Shown here: piece by piece, positions 19,543 to 30,267 of the stretch
Position numbering within the stretch: the stretch's first letter is position 1
Layout: each line of letters begins with the position of its first letter
Virus record (IMG/VR): IMGVR_UViG_3300033388_006103
Coordinates: 1 to 34,567 of that record
DNA length: 34,567 nt
Reading direction: 5' to 3' (one strand)
Origin: a virus
Notes under the pieces: generated by a model
Seen by the model: the letters and a program-made list of their open reading frames with translations, nothing else
Told to the model about the DNA's origin: nothing
Database searches by the model: none
Translations under genes and position numbers: made by a program

Positions 19543-22245
19543 CTAATGCAACCTGTGCTCTCTTATTTGATTATGCGATTCGAATAATTTAGACGCAAAA
19601 TGATTATAAAGAGCTGAAGTTGGTACTGTTATATTAGCAAATTCCCCCAACAAACGTGACAGGTAATCGCCCCGTGTTAAGCGTTGGCTGGGAGAGACAA
19701 TCCCTTTAATATCTGCACCTAAATGGCCATAAAAGGATAACGCAGCCGCGGCACTTCTAGGGTGGTTAGTAAATTGGTCCGCTAGCAATTTTAACAAACC
19801 TAACTGGTCGACAGTATTTTGAAGTGTTTCTTTAGCTAAGGTCACGGCTAAAGCTTCACGTTTTTTACCAGGGAATTTGCGATTTTGAACTAAAGCTGTC
19901 CAATAATTTAAAGCAGTATAGGAAGCCCCCAATGGAACCAATATCTGAGCCATATCCCAGACCTGACTTTGAATGGTTTTGTGTTCTTGCTGCCAAATTC
20001 GTCTGAGTACCGTAAAAGTGAAATTGCTCATCCAGTTTTTGAACTGCCACATCAAATGAAAGGTAGTTTGGAGCCCAGGAACCTTAGCAATTCCCCCTGA
20101 CCTCATGACGCCTTCCATAAACCGATCAGCAGGCGCATTTAACTCAGGAATCACATATTCTGACTGATACATTAAAAACGAATGCATTTTTACCGCTAAA
20201 TCATGCCGTCTTAAGTCAATAGTCTTTTTACTTGTAGTTTTTACCCCATAAATATCGCCAATCTCTTTGTCAGTCATCTTACCTATCTCAAACGGAACGA
20301 AGTATTTTTCTCCATTTTTTTCGATGACCGCTTTTTTAAATTTGCCGATCCCTTCCCATTCTTCAGGAAGAATCTGGTGAGCATGGAGCTTGTAATAAAG
20401 TTCTTCCGGAACGTCTTTTAGAGCTTTCCCTAAATTTTCAGCCACATTTTGCGAGTAAGTCATGTGTACTGTGGATTTTAAGAGTTCATCAAACCGATGA
20501 ATGCCACCTTTCTCATTTAAATAGTGAGCCAGTTTTCTTATCTTAGCTCCTTTCACTCCCGCTTCTACGTCGGCCCCAAGAGATTGATACATAGCTTCAT
20601 TAGATAGGTTGGTATTGATTCTGCCTAATAATTTTCTTGTCTCGTTATTTTCCTTTTCATTACTTCTTAAAAAATATTCTCCTGCCGTTTTCAATACACG
20701 TGAGGAAGCTGTCCCTGACTTTAGGTTTTGAGCAACCCCGCGTAAGAGCATAAGATCGGGTAAAGAATTCATTCCTAAATTACGCATGACTCGAACCGCT
20801 GGCCCGAACTTAAGCATTAAAGATATTCGTGAGACAGTGGCATCAGGAGAGCTACCCACATGTTTTGTAAAATGGTCGAACCAGTTCTGCATATCCACTA
20901 TAGCATCTGAGGTAAACTTGGGAAGAGCTTCATCTATTTTTTTTCGTATTTTCTGGGGGATAATCTTGTGATAATCACGTTCCATTATGGCTGGGTTTTT
21001 CTCAATAAGTCGCTGCTTTATCTTAGAGAAAACTTCTTCAGGCTTAGGACCCAGCACCGAAAAGACAGCTAAATTCTTTGATGATTTTTTGATAAGTCGT
21101 TCAGTGTGATTGATTAAGTTAGGTGTTCCATAATAAGTTTGATATTTTACATATGAATCGGAGTCTTTCCAAAAGATTTGTCGTCGTTTGCCTTTTACAA
21201 ATGAATAATAATCCCTTGAAACCATCTCTCCAGGACGTTTCCCCGTGCTTGTGTCTTGAATTATATCATTGTACATTTCCTCAAGAACTTTATCGCGTTG
21301 AGCCGCTGTCCCTGTCTCCAGTTCGAGGAAAGATTTATCCCAGTCAATCAAAGAAGTCGTGAATTTTTTCCATAATATTTTTGATAGGTCTGCTTTTTTA
21401 ATCCCGCTCATTTTATCAAAAGACTCAGCACTTAGCCCCATCACCTCATTCATTAAATCTCTATTAACAACCTTCATTTTAACCGCGTCATGGACTTGAG
21501 CTGTGAAATAATAATTTTTTAAATCAGGGATAATCACCCCGTACTTCCTGAATGTTTTTAGAATATTGTCATTGAGCTCTCGATAAACCTGAGCCACATC
21601 AATTGCCACTCGTGCCTCTAAACTAGCTCCTTTAGGTGCTATAGTTGTCTCAGCTTCATACGCGTCTCGCACCATTTTAATTTTTTCAGCCTCAGCTAAA
21701 TAATTGAGGACTTCCTTGGGTTTAAGCTTGTACTTTATTGCTACATTTTCAATTCCTTCATCGTAAGGCTTTTTCATCATGCCAAACGTTATCTTTTCCA
21801 TCTCAGCTATAGAGCCTTTATTTATACGACCAGTATGATGACGCATACTTCCAAAAACAGCTGATATAAAATCCTTAATGTTATAATCTTGCCTTTCTAA
21901 TAGAGCAAACAAATCATTAAGGCGCACATAATGAACGATTAGTTTTTCTTTTTCACCCTTGAACCATTCTGCATGATTTTCCTCAAATCTTTTTAATAAT
22001 TCAGCCGTAGCTTCAGTTTCTGATTGTTTGAATGGTCCGTTGGGATCGGTTTTTTTGTCCAATTCAACAGCCATTTGATGAACCTGTTTTTCGCCCCACT
22101 GTTTGATTTGCTTTTTACTGAATTGCTCCCCCATCTCCTCAGTCAACTCTAAAGCGTCCAATCCATCCAGAAATGCTTTCACACATCCCCTAAGATTCTT
22201 CTTGTTGGCATATATTCGCTGCTTTTTTGTGGGTCTAGCCATCAT
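19543..22245 (-). CDS. Large internal virion (DNA ejection) protein, C-terminal gp16-like part
   Basis: The 900-residue protein is helical and basic, with no signal peptide. It includes GTASSRVLKTAGEYFLRSN, DRFMEGVMRSGG and, near the end, MWQFKNWMSNFTFTVLRRIWQ followed by hydrophobic segments that could enter the membrane, as expected for an ejectosome component that forms a tunnel across the host envelope. Size and place match the last of the T7 internal proteins (gp14-15-16). It overlaps the previous gene by 11 bases. The start is one of two adjacent ATGs behind AGGAG; the second is better spaced. Homology to gp16 itself is not demonstrable by eye. Confidence 0.6.
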   Translation of the reverse strand: MMARPTKKQRIYANKKNLRGCVKAFLDGLDALELTEEMGEQFSKKQIKQWGEKQVHQMAVELDKKTDPNGPFKQSETEATAELLKRFEENHAEWFKGEKEKLIVHYVRLNDLFALLERQDYNIKDFISAVFGSMRHHTGRINKGSIAEMEKITFGMMKKPYDEGIENVAIKYKLKPKEVLNYLAEAEKIKMVRDAYEAETTIAPKGASLEARVAIDVAQVYRELNDNILKTFRKYGVIIPDLKNYYFTAQVHDAVKMKVVNRDLMNEVMGLSAESFDKMSGIKKADLSKILWKKFTTSLIDWDKSFLELETGTAAQRDKVLEEMYNDIIQDTSTGKRPGEMVSRDYYSFVKGKRRQIFWKDSDSYVKYQTYYGTPNLINHTERLIKKSSKNLAVFSVLGPKPEEVFSKIKQRLIEKNPAIMERDYHKIIPQKIRKKIDEALPKFTSDAIVDMQNWFDHFTKHVGSSPDATVSRISLMLKFGPAVRVMRNLGMNSLPDLMLLRGVAQNLKSGTASSRVLKTAGEYFLRSNEKENNETRKLLGRINTNLSNEAMYQSLGADVEAGVKGAKIRKLAHYLNEKGGIHRFDELLKSTVHMTYSQNVAENLGKALKDVPEELYYKLHAHQILPEEWEGIGKFKKAVIEKNGEKYFVPFEIGKMTDKEIGDIYGVKTTSKKTIDLRRHDLAVKMHSFLMYQSEYVIPELNAPADRFMEGVMRSGGIAKVPGLQTTFHLMWQFKNWMSNFTFTVLRRIWQQEHKTIQSQVWDMAQILVPLGASYTALNYWTALVQNRKFPGKKREALAVTLAKETLQNTVDQLGLLKLLADQFTNHPRSAAAALSFYGHLGADIKGIVSPSQRLTRGDYLSRLLGEFANITVPTSALYNHFASKLFESHNQIREHRLH

Positions 22246-24226
22246 TGGCTCCTGTAATGCACGTAATTACTTTATCCATCAGCTTTTTAATCGAAGGATG
22301 ATTTGTCTCTATCTCATTAAGCTTTTTTATCTCAGCTTTAGCTTCATTCTTTATCTCATCAGGTAAACTTGAGAGCTCGGTCACTTCAGCTTCTGACATC
22401 AGTTTTTTCTCTGTTTGCTTGTCGTCTTCCTGAGTTTCTTCTTTAAAATCTTGTTTGGCTGTAGGGTCAACATCTCTCGGAGGTTCATTACTGTAGGCAG
22501 ATGTAAATTCCTCAGCGGCTTGTTTGTCTTCAGGACCAAATTCTGGAGACTTGAGCAATGTATCGGCTGTTCTGCGCTTCAAAACGTTGTCTTCAATTTG
22601 GTCTGTCTTCTCGTTTATTGAGTCTAGGACTTTTGTTAACTCATGAGATTCATCAACGCTGCTTAAGTTGCTCTTTCTCTTTTCTAATAGGTCAATATTC
22701 TTTTGGGATAGCTTTTTTTTCTCACCCAGGGATTTTTCGATAGCATTAAGCTCACTTGCGTGCGTACTTAAAGGCTCGCTTGCCTCTCCTTCTAACTCTT
22801 TACTCATTTTACTAATTGAGACTTGACCTTCTTTATGCCATTTTGTTAATTTAGCCCAATCTCCATGCGCTGGGAGCTTTAAGTCCCCAAGTTGTTTGCG
22901 ATATTCGTCCCACCATTCATATTTATGAGCCCCATCATCATTTAAATGCTTTTGCTCATCCATATATCTCTCAAATTTCTTAAAAACTGACGCAGGAACT
23001 TTTTCCCAATCTTCTTTACTGAATTTCTTCAAACTTTCAATAGATGTGCCACGTGAAACACTCAAATCCTCTATCTCTGTGCCTAAATCACGACTGTGTT
23101 TGCCAAGTTTCTCTTTGATGTCGGGATTTTTAGCTATTTTGCGCCTTACTTTATTTATATTCCCCTTTAATAATGATTTAAGGTCATCATAACCTCGACT
23201 TATCCATCCACCATGAGCAGCTTCACCCATATTTCTCATTTCTAGGGCGTCCATTATTTTGACTGAACCTTTATCCTTCCCTTTCCCAAATACATAATTT
23301 AACCCAGCTGATGTACCCCTTATGCCACCTAAAGTTATAAGTTTAGACGCAGAATGTAGTCCAGCTCCAAATACTCCAGCCCAAACCACATCCATAGCAG
23401 TAGTTGAAGGGTCTTCGGGCTCTTCTCCTGTAATTAAGGCATCATAATTGTTGGCGGCATGAGAAAACATCTCAAAAGAAGCTACTTTAGCTGCATTAAG
23501 TCCAGTATTTACAGCGACTTCTCCCGCAGCTCTAGAAAAAGCACCCAAACCACGCAGAGCAGCCTTATCTCCCAACTTGTAAGCTGGTAATTTTAATAAG
23601 TTATAGAGTTTATCTCCTACATATTTCTGGGCGTAATCAATTTGACCTTCAAAAAGCCTGCCGCTAGATACTGACTTAGCAACTTTCTCGCCCTTTAAGG
23701 TTTGATTTATCATTCGGCTTTCATTTAGAATGTTTTCCCCGCCAGCAGCTTGAAACTGGAGGACATCCCCATACATCTCGCCACCCCACATAAGCAGTCT
23801 ATCTGCTGAATTGTAATTGGGAGGGGTATAATCAACTGCTTCTTTTAACTTTCTCCCCACTCCTCTCAATAAACCAGGGAAATAGCCTGTCTCAGCTAAA
23901 AGGGAGCCTTGTTTTTCTCGATACATCTTCCCAACTTCCCCTAAACCCACGCTATCCAGTACTTTATCTCGGCCTTTTTGGTATAATTCAACCCCTTCAG
24001 CCGCTGAGTCCAAAGCTAGCTTACCGACCCCTCCTACTAAAGAGCGATCTATTCCCCATAAAGGAGCCAGCACTCCATCCATTAGTGTAGGTTGGTTGTA
24101 TCTCGGCAAATCTGAAACTTTTTCTGAATAGTCCTCAAATTTTTGCCCTTCTTGTTGATATTTGTATTCCAGCTCATCATCGGGCTCTGCATTTGGGTTA
24201 TAATTGGAGTCAAGTTCATTTGGCAT
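22235..24226 (-). CDS. Internal virion (DNA ejection) protein, unknown subfamily
   Basis: The 663-residue protein starts acidic (DELEYKYQQEGQKFEDYSE), has an Ala/Gly-rich middle with amphipathic helices (GLGAFSRAAGEVAVNTGLN, DVVWAGVFGAGLHSASK), then long charged coiled-coil stretches to the end. It sits between the gp15-like and gp16-like genes with 11-base overlaps on both sides, so it is probably part of the same ejection core. T7 has no separate gene here; together with the 900-residue protein it may correspond to a split gp16. No lysozyme or transglycosylase motif was found. Confidence 0.5.
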   Translation of the reverse strand: MPNELDSNYNPNAEPDDELEYKYQQEGQKFEDYSEKVSDLPRYNQPTLMDGVLAPLWGIDRSLVGGVGKLALDSAAEGVELYQKGRDKVLDSVGLGEVGKMYREKQGSLLAETGYFPGLLRGVGRKLKEAVDYTPPNYNSADRLLMWGGEMYGDVLQFQAAGGENILNESRMINQTLKGEKVAKSVSSGRLFEGQIDYAQKYVGDKLYNLLKLPAYKLGDKAALRGLGAFSRAAGEVAVNTGLNAAKVASFEMFSHAANNYDALITGEEPEDPSTTAMDVVWAGVFGAGLHSASKLITLGGIRGTSAGLNYVFGKGKDKGSVKIMDALEMRNMGEAAHGGWISRGYDDLKSLLKGNINKVRRKIAKNPDIKEKLGKHSRDLGTEIEDLSVSRGTSIESLKKFSKEDWEKVPASVFKKFERYMDEQKHLNDDGAHKYEWWDEYRKQLGDLKLPAHGDWAKLTKWHKEGQVSISKMSKELEGEASEPLSTHASELNAIEKSLGEKKKLSQKNIDLLEKRKSNLSSVDESHELTKVLDSINEKTDQIEDNVLKRRTADTLLKSPEFGPEDKQAAEEFTSAYSNEPPRDVDPTAKQDFKEETQEDDKQTEKKLMSEAEVTELSSLPDEIKNEAKAEIKKLNEIETNHPSIKKLMDKVITCITGANDG

Positions 24227-26609
24227 TTTTTAGGTTTTCCTGATGACGCACATATGCCCCAGCCATTTGGACTGTCAGCACATCTTTGGTATATTTTAGG
24301 TAGTGGCCAAATTGATCTTTAGTATTTAAATACAAAGGTACACCAGAAGCAGTATAGTAAGACATTTGTCCGAACCCTTCATTACGCCAACCACCATTTA
24401 GCACTTCATCTTTCCACCCCAGAGGATTTGTCTTGAACTGAACAGGTCGATGGTAGTCATTTAGAGTTTTTTGAGTTGGTGTAAAAACTGGAACTCCCTC
24501 ACGAAAAGAAAATTCATCAAAATTAACGGGGCTATTAGGGGTGATTGGGCTGCTTAATTTTTGAGGCACAACCAGATTAACTTCAGTGCCCGATTCCCCT
24601 GTCATTAAGTGAATAGGATCTAACCCATGCTGACGTAGGAGTCCCGTTATGTTGGCATTTATATCTTCTAAAGAAACTTCCTTTGACACCCACCCCTCTT
24701 TGATATCTTTTTTAATGACGGAATGATATAAGTCACTTTTTATCACTTTCTCGAATGGAGCAAAAAACTTGTCGGGCATACTCTTTCTGAGTGAGGCTAA
24801 AAATGGATTCAAATAAATATCCCCGTCAATAGCTTTTTGTGATTCCGGGTACTCGGACTTCATAGTACTAGATAAGTCATCAAAAGCCTCATAGTTGTCA
24901 GATTCGACTTGTCTTGCTGATTCATTATGATTTGACCCGATAAAGGAAGCGGCAATTACATCATTTGAAGCTCCTGAACCCCCTAGTAGGTTCATCGTCG
25001 AGGTGGGAGATAATCCTGTCATATAGTTTTTATGTAAATGAGCAACTTTTGCTCCCATATTTAAAGGAGCCAAATAATTAGCATATGATCTTCCTTGTTT
25101 AATGGTTTGATTTTTTATATTTGAAGGACTTGTTCCCATTTTGCTTTGGAGGAGTGCTTCTTGCTCATTAGCTTGATTTTCAATTCTAGCCCCTCCGTTC
25201 ATAGCTCCAAGTAATGTGGACCGATTTATTAAGTAGTCATCACTATACATGTCGCCCATTAAAGCACTAACGGTGGCTTTGTTTTTAGGATTATTTTGTT
25301 CTAGATAATCAGTTTTAATTTGTCTAAGAGGAGCAGCACCTTGGGTAACTTTCATAGGGTCTTCTTGGATGTTTTGACCTAGTTCAGTGTTATAAAGAAG
25401 AATCCCGCGGTTAACTACTGGCGAGAACTCGTTATTCTTGGCCTTCTGAACTATTTGACCCCACTGAGGAGAGTTTAAAGAACGGGATATAAAAAGCTGC
25501 TGCTTCTTAGATGTTAAATCCAGCTGGTCTTGAGCTCTTGACTTTTGTCTACCAGACATCCCAGTCATAGCATTAGTCAATCTGGCTACATCCTTACTAC
25601 TTGGAATTTCTTTTCGAGCGTTTATATCTTGGACTTTCGTTAATTGTATTTGGGAGTCCTCATTTATACTGGCCAACTGCTTGATTCCGGTATGAGCCTG
25701 ACTAATTAGTGTCTCGACTTGAGCGTCAATCCTTGCGTCCTTCAAAAAAGGATGCTTATCTCTCCATTCATTAACTACTTTTCGCGCTTTATTAGGGTCA
25801 GTTAATCCATACAGTTCTTTTTGCAATATAGATAAATCACGAGCATCTCCTTTATAATCACTAGACCCCATGCTTCTTATACGTGCAGTTATATCGTTGA
25901 CCTTTTTTATCCCTAAAGATACACCTACTCCTTTTATCAGATATTCCCTAGAAGCCTCCTTCGTGCTGCTTGGGTAACTAGAGTTTACATTAGATTCTTG
26001 AGCTAAGAGGATTCCGTCAGTTATGGATTTGTCCGACCCTCCATCAGTGATCTGATTAAATACATTTGTCATTAATTTATGGTTTGAGCTTAAGTCATTA
26101 TATTTCTGAACCTGAAGACTCTGAGCTAAAGCATGTTTTGATATTTGAGTATCATATCGGCTTTTTATTCCCATCATTATTTGCTTAAAGATGGGTTTCA
26201 TTTGAGGGTGCATGGGTGCCTCAGCTTTCGCCCCATAAGCTCCAAACTGCTGACCAAAATTATGGAAAGATTCGTTCGTAAATCCATCTTTAGTTGCATC
26301 GTTAAAAAAGGTTAAAGCTGCCTCACTAGCTTGATTAGTCATAGTCGAGACGGCTGTTGTCATCAATTTCGAATTAAACATCCGATTTGCGGCAGTCGTA
26401 TTATCTACAGGTTGTGCTTCAGTACCTTTGAGTCCTTCCTTCATTCCCTCTATGGCTGCATCAGCTTGAGCTTTTTGCTCTCCTATTTGAGCGAACTGAT
26501 TGCTTGTTTGCCCTAAGACATTTGCCCAAGCACTAGCTCCTTGTCCAGCAATTCCGGTAAAATCGGCCGGATTAAGTTCAGTCTCTTCAGTGTAGGCACT
26601 TTTAACCAT
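24216..26609 (-). CDS. Internal virion protein, gp15-like
   Basis: The 797-residue product is near the size of T7 gp15 (747) and occupies the same place, after the gp14-like gene. It is helical with repeated Gln/Asn/Ala-rich stretches (IGEQKAQADAAIEGMKEGL, KALAQSLQ-type segments) and no membrane segment. T7 gp15 forms a hexameric tunnel with gp16 in the periplasm during ejection. The assignment rests on order, size and composition. Ends overlap the neighbours. Confidence 0.6.
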   Translation of the reverse strand: MVKSAYTEETELNPADFTGIAGQGASAWANVLGQTSNQFAQIGEQKAQADAAIEGMKEGLKGTEAQPVDNTTAANRMFNSKLMTTAVSTMTNQASEAALTFFNDATKDGFTNESFHNFGQQFGAYGAKAEAPMHPQMKPIFKQIMMGIKSRYDTQISKHALAQSLQVQKYNDLSSNHKLMTNVFNQITDGGSDKSITDGILLAQESNVNSSYPSSTKEASREYLIKGVGVSLGIKKVNDITARIRSMGSSDYKGDARDLSILQKELYGLTDPNKARKVVNEWRDKHPFLKDARIDAQVETLISQAHTGIKQLASINEDSQIQLTKVQDINARKEIPSSKDVARLTNAMTGMSGRQKSRAQDQLDLTSKKQQLFISRSLNSPQWGQIVQKAKNNEFSPVVNRGILLYNTELGQNIQEDPMKVTQGAAPLRQIKTDYLEQNNPKNKATVSALMGDMYSDDYLINRSTLLGAMNGGARIENQANEQEALLQSKMGTSPSNIKNQTIKQGRSYANYLAPLNMGAKVAHLHKNYMTGLSPTSTMNLLGGSGASNDVIAASFIGSNHNESARQVESDNYEAFDDLSSTMKSEYPESQKAIDGDIYLNPFLASLRKSMPDKFFAPFEKVIKSDLYHSVIKKDIKEGWVSKEVSLEDINANITGLLRQHGLDPIHLMTGESGTEVNLVVPQKLSSPITPNSPVNFDEFSFREGVPVFTPTQKTLNDYHRPVQFKTNPLGWKDEVLNGGWRNEGFGQMSYYTASGVPLYLNTKDQFGHYLKYTKDVLTVQMAGAYVRHQENLKNAK

Positions 26610-27262
26610 CAGTTATCCCCATATTCCCGCAAGTGTTTACTAAATCTACCTTCCTTACCCATTAATGCGCCAAGCCAATCAGGTTCACCACTCTGGGTGT
26701 CTGCATTGAAATCTCCCCAATAGTTATGTTGACCTACATCGGAATAATTACTCTTATCAACGACCCCTGTCGTGTTTTGAGGGGTTGCTCCTCCTGTACT
26801 CGTGGGTGAGCTCATGCCCGACAACTTCATAGCAGTATCTTCAACCGTACCAAATGCATCGGCCCAGTATTTATCTTCTAGTTCTGCCATATGTTGATCT
26901 ATAGCCAAACTTTGACTTTCTAAGTTAAACTTTCCTATCTCACTGGACTTCGCAAATTTGTTATAGGATGCTTCCTGGAGAGCTCCGAGAGTTCCCGACG
27001 ATAGAGACATTCCTTGTGCTGCTGCCTCAGCTAATTGAGCTGATTGGACATGAAGAAGTTGATCGTCTCTTTGAATTTGGTCTTGAGCGGCTTTTGCTTC
27101 AGCTTGTTTGCGCTTTAACTCAAGAGCTTCTTCTTGCTGATTGAGAGCCTCTCCTTCCATGTACATTTTGCCAGCCGCGCCAGCAACAACAGCCCCGATG
27201 ATGAAAGGTTCCATCCCTGTGCATTTTTCACCAACTCCGTCGCCCGCTATTTTTATAAACAT
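26609..27262 (-). CDS. Internal virion protein, gp14-like
   Basis: The 217-residue product has an N-terminal hydrophobic helix (FIIGAVVAGAAGKMYM) followed by a long Gln/Ala/Lys helix (EEALELKRKQAEAKAAQDQIQ) and SSGTLGALQEASYNKFAKSSEIG, the layout of T7 gp14 (196 residues), which forms the outer-membrane pore of the ejectosome. It precedes the gp15-like gene and follows tail tube B. The ribosome site AGGAG is strong. The first 17 residues may be a long start; a second Met (MEPF) is in frame. Confidence 0.72.
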   Translation of the reverse strand: MFIKIAGDGVGEKCTGMEPFIIGAVVAGAAGKMYMEGEALNQQEEALELKRKQAEAKAAQDQIQRDDQLLHVQSAQLAEAAAQGMSLSSGTLGALQEASYNKFAKSSEIGKFNLESQSLAIDQHMAELEDKYWADAFGTVEDTAMKLSGMSSPTSTGGATPQNTTGVVDKSNYSDVGQHNYWGDFNADTQSGEPDWLGALMGKEGRFSKHLREYGDN

Positions 27263-27270
27263 AATATCTC

Positions 27271-29679
27271 CTAACTTGTTGCTGCTGTAATCCCTTGGAT
27301 GACCATTGGTAAAGGACGATTGTTTGTTATTAGAACGGTAGCCTCTCTAACAAATCCTCTAAAAGCCTTTCCGGACGCAGGTGGTAGATTTAAAAGTTGC
27401 ATCGTAGGTCGCATCCATATACCTGAATAAGGTTCTTCTTCTGCATTGAGAAGAATGCCAGGATTATAACCAGGAGGGTATTGTCCGTTAGCAAAACCAA
27501 GACTTCTTATATCCGCCTCAATCCCATTAACAAAAAACGGATAAGAGTCGATATATTCAATATAGCACTTATAGATTTTCTTCTTTAAAAATAACATACT
27601 TCCCATTTGGGTTTTTACATCTACTGGCATTGTTTGCAGACGTTGCTCGAATCTTAACCCAATCCAATACTGAAATGTACCCCCGCCAGGTGACCACTCA
27701 GGAATATCGGGGGAAACTACCCCTGTATCTGGCACATTTATCTCACCAAGCCACACGCCTTTAGGTGTTGCAGGGTCATCTCCCGTCCATCCGACTATCT
27801 CAACAGTTTTGCCTCTCATACCTACTGGTAAAGTTATCGGCAGTTGAAGTCCTGGATTCGGGGCGGTAAAAGAAATTGCCGAATCTAAACACACAAGCCA
27901 ATTCATTCTCTCTAAAGACCAACGGGTTTCAAGAACTGGAGGAGTTCCGGTAGTTCCTTCTCTCTTCACCATAAAAAAGACATCATCCCCAACACTCTCT
28001 GCATTAGTAAATTCGCCGTCAGTTTCATTAGTTGTCCATGCAGCAACGTTTTGTTCACGCAAGGATTCATAAATAACAAGTTGTCCTGGTTTTGCTATAT
28101 CAGGCTTGTTTATTACAAATAATAGATTAGCGTCATAGGCCACACTTTCAACATAAGAGGTCATATGGATGGGATTATTTATTATTTCCGAACTATATAC
28201 ACTCGCATCTTGTGAATTGTAAGTGTTTCCTCCTGAATTGAGCGACTCAAAAGCCATGATAGCTTTTCCACCCCTCTTTCCATATATAGTCATGTTATCA
28301 AGGATGGCCGGAATACAATTTAACGACCCAATCGAAGTTTGTCTGCGGATAGTTACAGTGGTTGGTGTAAGTCCTTGCTCAGACCAGACAGGTGCTGAAA
28401 ATTCATTAGTCGTAGTGAAGACCTGAAGCGATCTTCCCGATACCATATTTATTATCTCATCCTCAGCCCCAGAAGCTATTGTGTAAGCAATCCCATCAGC
28501 GGGCTCACCTGTGCCTGTATCAAAATTCTCGAACGCTCCTATTTGGCTCATGAATATAGATTGAGGTAGTCCTTCTGAACCAGCAAAACAAAGTCTGGAT
28601 TCATAGAAGCTAACAGTTCGGGGATGACCTCGGCCTGGAAAAGTTGGAGGGGGAGGGGCAGCTGAACTTGGAGAACTAAATGCTGGCTCAGTCAGAACCA
28701 TTTGATCCCCAGTCACTCCTGCTACAGCAGTGGCAAAATCCCAACTGCTATCTATCCTCGTATAAATTCTGATCCTTGCAACTGTATTTGAATCAATGGC
28801 CTCAATGATAGCATAGCCAATCGGGGCCGTCGGATCGTCCACGGGGCCAGCCATTTGAACAACACCACCCACATAATGGCTATCTGCCGTGGAACCATCA
28901 AACCAAAATCCAGGAAAGCTAGGAATCAAGGCACCTGGGTTTAAAATAGACAAGGTAGGCAATGTTGCTGTAGGGACGCTCGCTACCGTTGGTTGGATAG
29001 CTTGCCCAGACACTACACCACCCGTTATAGTATACCTCACAAAAGTTGGAGAATTCCCCACATACCCATTACGTGTAAAATCATGCTGTGGATAGCGGCG
29101 ATATTTTAATTGCGAGACATCAATACCAGCACCAGTCCATTCAAAAATTATAGGTGGCTGAGTTGCTGTGACCAGAACCAATGTAGTCTGATTCTGAGCG
29201 ACTCTATATTTAACCCTGGTGACCTGTAAGCAATCAATCCCTTGGGCAGCAGTAAACCCTGTAGAGAAATCTACTGTGTTAATCGTTCCCTCAATTGGAA
29301 TTGCTGTTTGCTTATTCTCCTCAACATAATATTGGAATCTATGACTCACTGTCGCACCAGTACCGTCAGCAGCTCCTAAAATAATTAAAAGCTTAACCTT
29401 ATCAGAAGGCGAAAAAGAGAACATTTGATAGCCGCGTTCGTTTAAAGGAAAAAGAGGATTAGGCTCAATCAAATTATCAATAGCACCTGGCGCCGCGGTT
29501 GGATGAGACTCAAATAAGAACTCCGTCCCAAATCTCGACTTAGCCGCACCACCTGGGCGCACAACCAAATTTTTTAGCTCTAAAGCACCCTTATTATAAA
29601 CATCCAGGTCACTTCTTGATTTAAGCGTCTTATCTAATTGACCGTGGCAAAAATCATGGAAAGTGATATAAAAAGGCAT
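27271..29679 (-). CDS. Tail tubular protein B (T7 gp12-like nozzle)
   Basis: The 802-residue product (T7 gp12 794) opens with FHDFCHGQLDKTLKSRSDL, ALELKNLVVRPGGAAKSRFGTEF, the hallmark start of tail tubular protein B, and contains RTVSFYESRLCFAG and GAFENFDTG further on. It forms the tail nozzle below the gatekeeper ring. Its ATG follows the TTA stop directly. No truncation. Confidence 0.93.
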   Translation of the reverse strand: MPFYITFHDFCHGQLDKTLKSRSDLDVYNKGALELKNLVVRPGGAAKSRFGTEFLFESHPTAAPGAIDNLIEPNPLFPLNERGYQMFSFSPSDKVKLLIILGAADGTGATVSHRFQYYVEENKQTAIPIEGTINTVDFSTGFTAAQGIDCLQVTRVKYRVAQNQTTLVLVTATQPPIIFEWTGAGIDVSQLKYRRYPQHDFTRNGYVGNSPTFVRYTITGGVVSGQAIQPTVASVPTATLPTLSILNPGALIPSFPGFWFDGSTADSHYVGGVVQMAGPVDDPTAPIGYAIIEAIDSNTVARIRIYTRIDSSWDFATAVAGVTGDQMVLTEPAFSSPSSAAPPPPTFPGRGHPRTVSFYESRLCFAGSEGLPQSIFMSQIGAFENFDTGTGEPADGIAYTIASGAEDEIINMVSGRSLQVFTTTNEFSAPVWSEQGLTPTTVTIRRQTSIGSLNCIPAILDNMTIYGKRGGKAIMAFESLNSGGNTYNSQDASVYSSEIINNPIHMTSYVESVAYDANLLFVINKPDIAKPGQLVIYESLREQNVAAWTTNETDGEFTNAESVGDDVFFMVKREGTTGTPPVLETRWSLERMNWLVCLDSAISFTAPNPGLQLPITLPVGMRGKTVEIVGWTGDDPATPKGVWLGEINVPDTGVVSPDIPEWSPGGGTFQYWIGLRFEQRLQTMPVDVKTQMGSMLFLKKKIYKCYIEYIDSYPFFVNGIEADIRSLGFANGQYPPGYNPGILLNAEEEPYSGIWMRPTMQLLNLPPASGKAFRGFVREATVLITNNRPLPMVIQGITAATS

Positions 29680-30249
29680 TTAGAATCCCCGATAATAATG
29701 ATTGGCGAGCAATGGATTATCCTGGATCGCTACAGCTGAAACCGCGCTGGCATCTCTATTCTGGGCTCTCATGTTTTGAATGGTTGCTTGTTCTTGCCAA
29801 TATTTAGCTATCTCAGGATTTTCAGTCAATAATGTTGCCGACTTAGCAGCTATCTGATGACTGAGTGCTAAAGTAAAATATCCTGGAAAGGCTTTTTCAT
29901 TTACATCATAAATATATCCCCATAACCACGGCGGATTTTGATTCGTATAAACACTTTCCCCAACAATCTCATAGTCACCCCAGAAGTAAGTGTTATAGGC
30001 TGTAATATAGTCTTGAGGAAGTTCATAAGAAAAACTCCATTTCGGATAACTAGGAGAGGAGACAGAAGGTTGCAATTGCTCCCACTTAGTTGCGAAACGC
30101 CACGGATGAAAAGACAAGAGGTTGAGCTTCTCGGCATCATAAATCTGAGACATGGCGTTAACAACTGGATCGGCTATGTTTAACGTATTTATGACTGGAT
30201 TACCTAAGTAGGCAAAAGCTTGGTTTATGACTTCTAGTTTTGTAGCCAT
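29680..30249 (-). CDS. Tail tubular protein A (T7 gp11-like gatekeeper)
   Basis: The 189-residue product (T7 gp11 196) begins LEVINQAFAYLGNPVINTL and contains YDAEKLNLLSFHPWRFATKW, the family signature. It forms the ring between portal and nozzle, and binds the fibres. A GAGGAG ribosome site precedes it. Order TTA then TTB is as in T7. Confidence 0.92.
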   Translation of the reverse strand: MATKLEVINQAFAYLGNPVINTLNIADPVVNAMSQIYDAEKLNLLSFHPWRFATKWEQLQPSVSSPSYPKWSFSYELPQDYITAYNTYFWGDYEIVGESVYTNQNPPWLWGYIYDVNEKAFPGYFTLALSHQIAAKSATLLTENPEIAKYWQEQATIQNMRAQNRDASAVSAVAIQDNPLLANHYYRGF

Positions 30250-30267
30250 CTAAGCTCCTCTTGAGGA

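Noticed and set aside
29901-30164. 87-codon minus frame within tail tube A
   Set aside because: Lies fully inside a confidently identified gene in another frame.
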